Of a stretch of DNA of 6,440 bases, positions 5,687 to 6,440 are shown in pieces. A program made the translations under genes and the position numbers. The stretch lies in the NCBI GenBank assembly GCA_026785985.1, contig JAJAYX010000829.1, forward strand, positions 1 to 6,440, written 5' to 3'. The stretch is from Rudanella sp. Lineage in GTDB: Bacteria; Bacteroidota; Bacteroidia; Cytophagales; Spirosomataceae. The notes beneath the pieces are model-generated. The model was not told where the DNA came from. It did no database searches and saw nothing but the letters and a program-made list of their open reading frames with translations. The stretch's first letter is position 1; each line of letters starts with the position of its first letter.

Positions 5687-6440
5687 TTACTTTCTGGCGT
5701 AATGGTTCAGCCGAAGGGTGGCCCACTTGTGCGTAGCTAAATCGAGTAGGGTGAGGGCCTGTATCATGGCCTCATCGAGCGGCATCGACAAAGGGGTAAT
5801 TGGTATGGCTTCGAGCAGGCCCAGATGATTGAGTTGCTCCTGATTCAGGGCCAGTCGGCCACAAAACGCTACGACCGGAATTTTATAAGGCTCGGCTAAA
5901 CGGGTTAGACCAGCCACCACCTTACCCGACATAGTCTGTTCATCGAGGCTTCCTTCACCCGTGATTATCAGATCAGAACGGCTTATTTCGCCATCCATAT
6001 CAAGCACTTCCGAAACAAGATTAAAGCCATTTTGAAACGTTGCTTTCAAAAATACCCGTGCTCCATATCCAAGCCCACCGGCGGCACCACTTCCGGGCTG
6101 ATCAGCCTCCTCGATACCAAAGTCCCGTTTTAATACCTGATCAATGGCTCGCAATCCCCTATCCAACTCCCGCACCATTGGCGGGCTTGCCCCTTTCTGA
6201 GGACCATAAATATGGGCGGCTCCGTTTAGGCCATACAGGGGATTTTCGACATCGCAGGCAACACGAAATTTAACATCCCGCAGATTTACATCAAACGAAA
6301 CCCGTCGAATCCGATCAACATGCTGCATCGACTGCCCAACGGGTCGCAGGGGCGTATTATTCTTGTCCAGAAATTCGTACCCCAAAGCCGAAGCCATACC
6401 AATGCCGGCATCGGTTGTGGCACTTCCCCCAATGCACAAG
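5687..6440 (-). CDS. Glycerate kinase, C-terminal two thirds, runs off the right edge
   Basis: The frame is open through the window edge for 250 codons, so the N-terminal part (perhaps 120-130 residues of a roughly 375-residue family) is missing. Glycerate kinases of the PF02595 type (E. coli GlxK/GarK) use ATP to make 2-phosphoglycerate, feeding glycerate from glyoxylate or sugar-acid breakdown into glycolysis. Visible family motifs in order: CIGGSATTDAGIGMASALG, FRVACDVENPLYG, IYGPQKGAS, PGSGAAGGLGYG (Gly-rich, nucleotide or substrate loop), DLIITGEGSLDEQTMSGK and VVAFCGR. The protein ends LNHYARK at TAA 5687. No start should be placed within the window: the first residue seen aligns inside the family. 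The hydrolase gene follows after 75 bp on the same strand; co-transcription is possible. I cannot tell the subfamily (GlxK, GarK or other) from this part. Confidence 0.92.
   Translation of the reverse strand, partial: LCIGGSATTDAGIGMASALGYEFLDKNNTPLRPVGQSMQHVDRIRRVSFDVNLRDVKFRVACDVENPLYGLNGAAHIYGPQKGASPPMVRELDRGLRAIDQVLKRDFGIEEADQPGSGAAGGLGYGARVFLKATFQNGFNLVSEVLDMDGEISRSDLIITGEGSLDEQTMSGKVVAGLTRLAEPYKIPVVAFCGRLALNQEQLNHLGLLEAIPITPLSMPLDEAMIQALTLLDLATHKWATLRLNHYARK

Overview
The window looks like chromosomal DNA from a Bacteroidota bacterium, most likely of the Cytophagales (Spirosoma-like). The evidence is a Bacteroidota-type putative porin (PF14121-like), a MenC and an LpxK of Bacteroidota type, a DUF937-like protein of the kind seen in that phylum, Bacteroidota -7 promoter words (TAnnTTTG) in place of a sigma70 -10 box, and no obvious Shine-Dalgarno sequences. 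The taxonomic call is inference from remembered family resemblance; no search was run.

Layout. On the minus strand at the left edge is the N-terminal half of a secreted outer-membrane porin (1-1033), which starts at TTG and so is easily missed. It lies downstream of lpxK (lipid A 4'-kinase, minus). A divergent intergenic region separates lpxK from menC (o-succinylbenzoate synthase of menaquinone synthesis, plus). menC converges on a minus-strand DUF937-like gene, and a 53-bp near-palindrome fills the gap and overlaps the menC stop. That gene is divergent from a plus-strand gene for a NuiA-type nuclease inhibitor. The inhibitor gene converges on a minus-strand alpha/beta hydrolase of the cofactor-free haloperoxidase type, with a 19-bp-arm hairpin between them. 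Upstream of the hydrolase are an 8-bp inverted repeat that looks like an operator and then a glycerate kinase gene (minus), cut by the right edge.

Functionally this is mostly housekeeping: envelope (porin, LpxK), respiratory quinone (MenC), small-molecule metabolism (glycerate kinase, hydrolase), plus two less ordinary genes (DUF937-like, NuiA-like). I see no mobile element, CRISPR array, tRNA, rRNA or convincing novel multi-gene system. The items most worth a second look are the palindrome fused to the menC 3' end, the dyad before the hydrolase, the nuclease inhibitor with no nuclease next to it, and the uncertain lpxK start. No gene-free stretch exceeds 130 bases.
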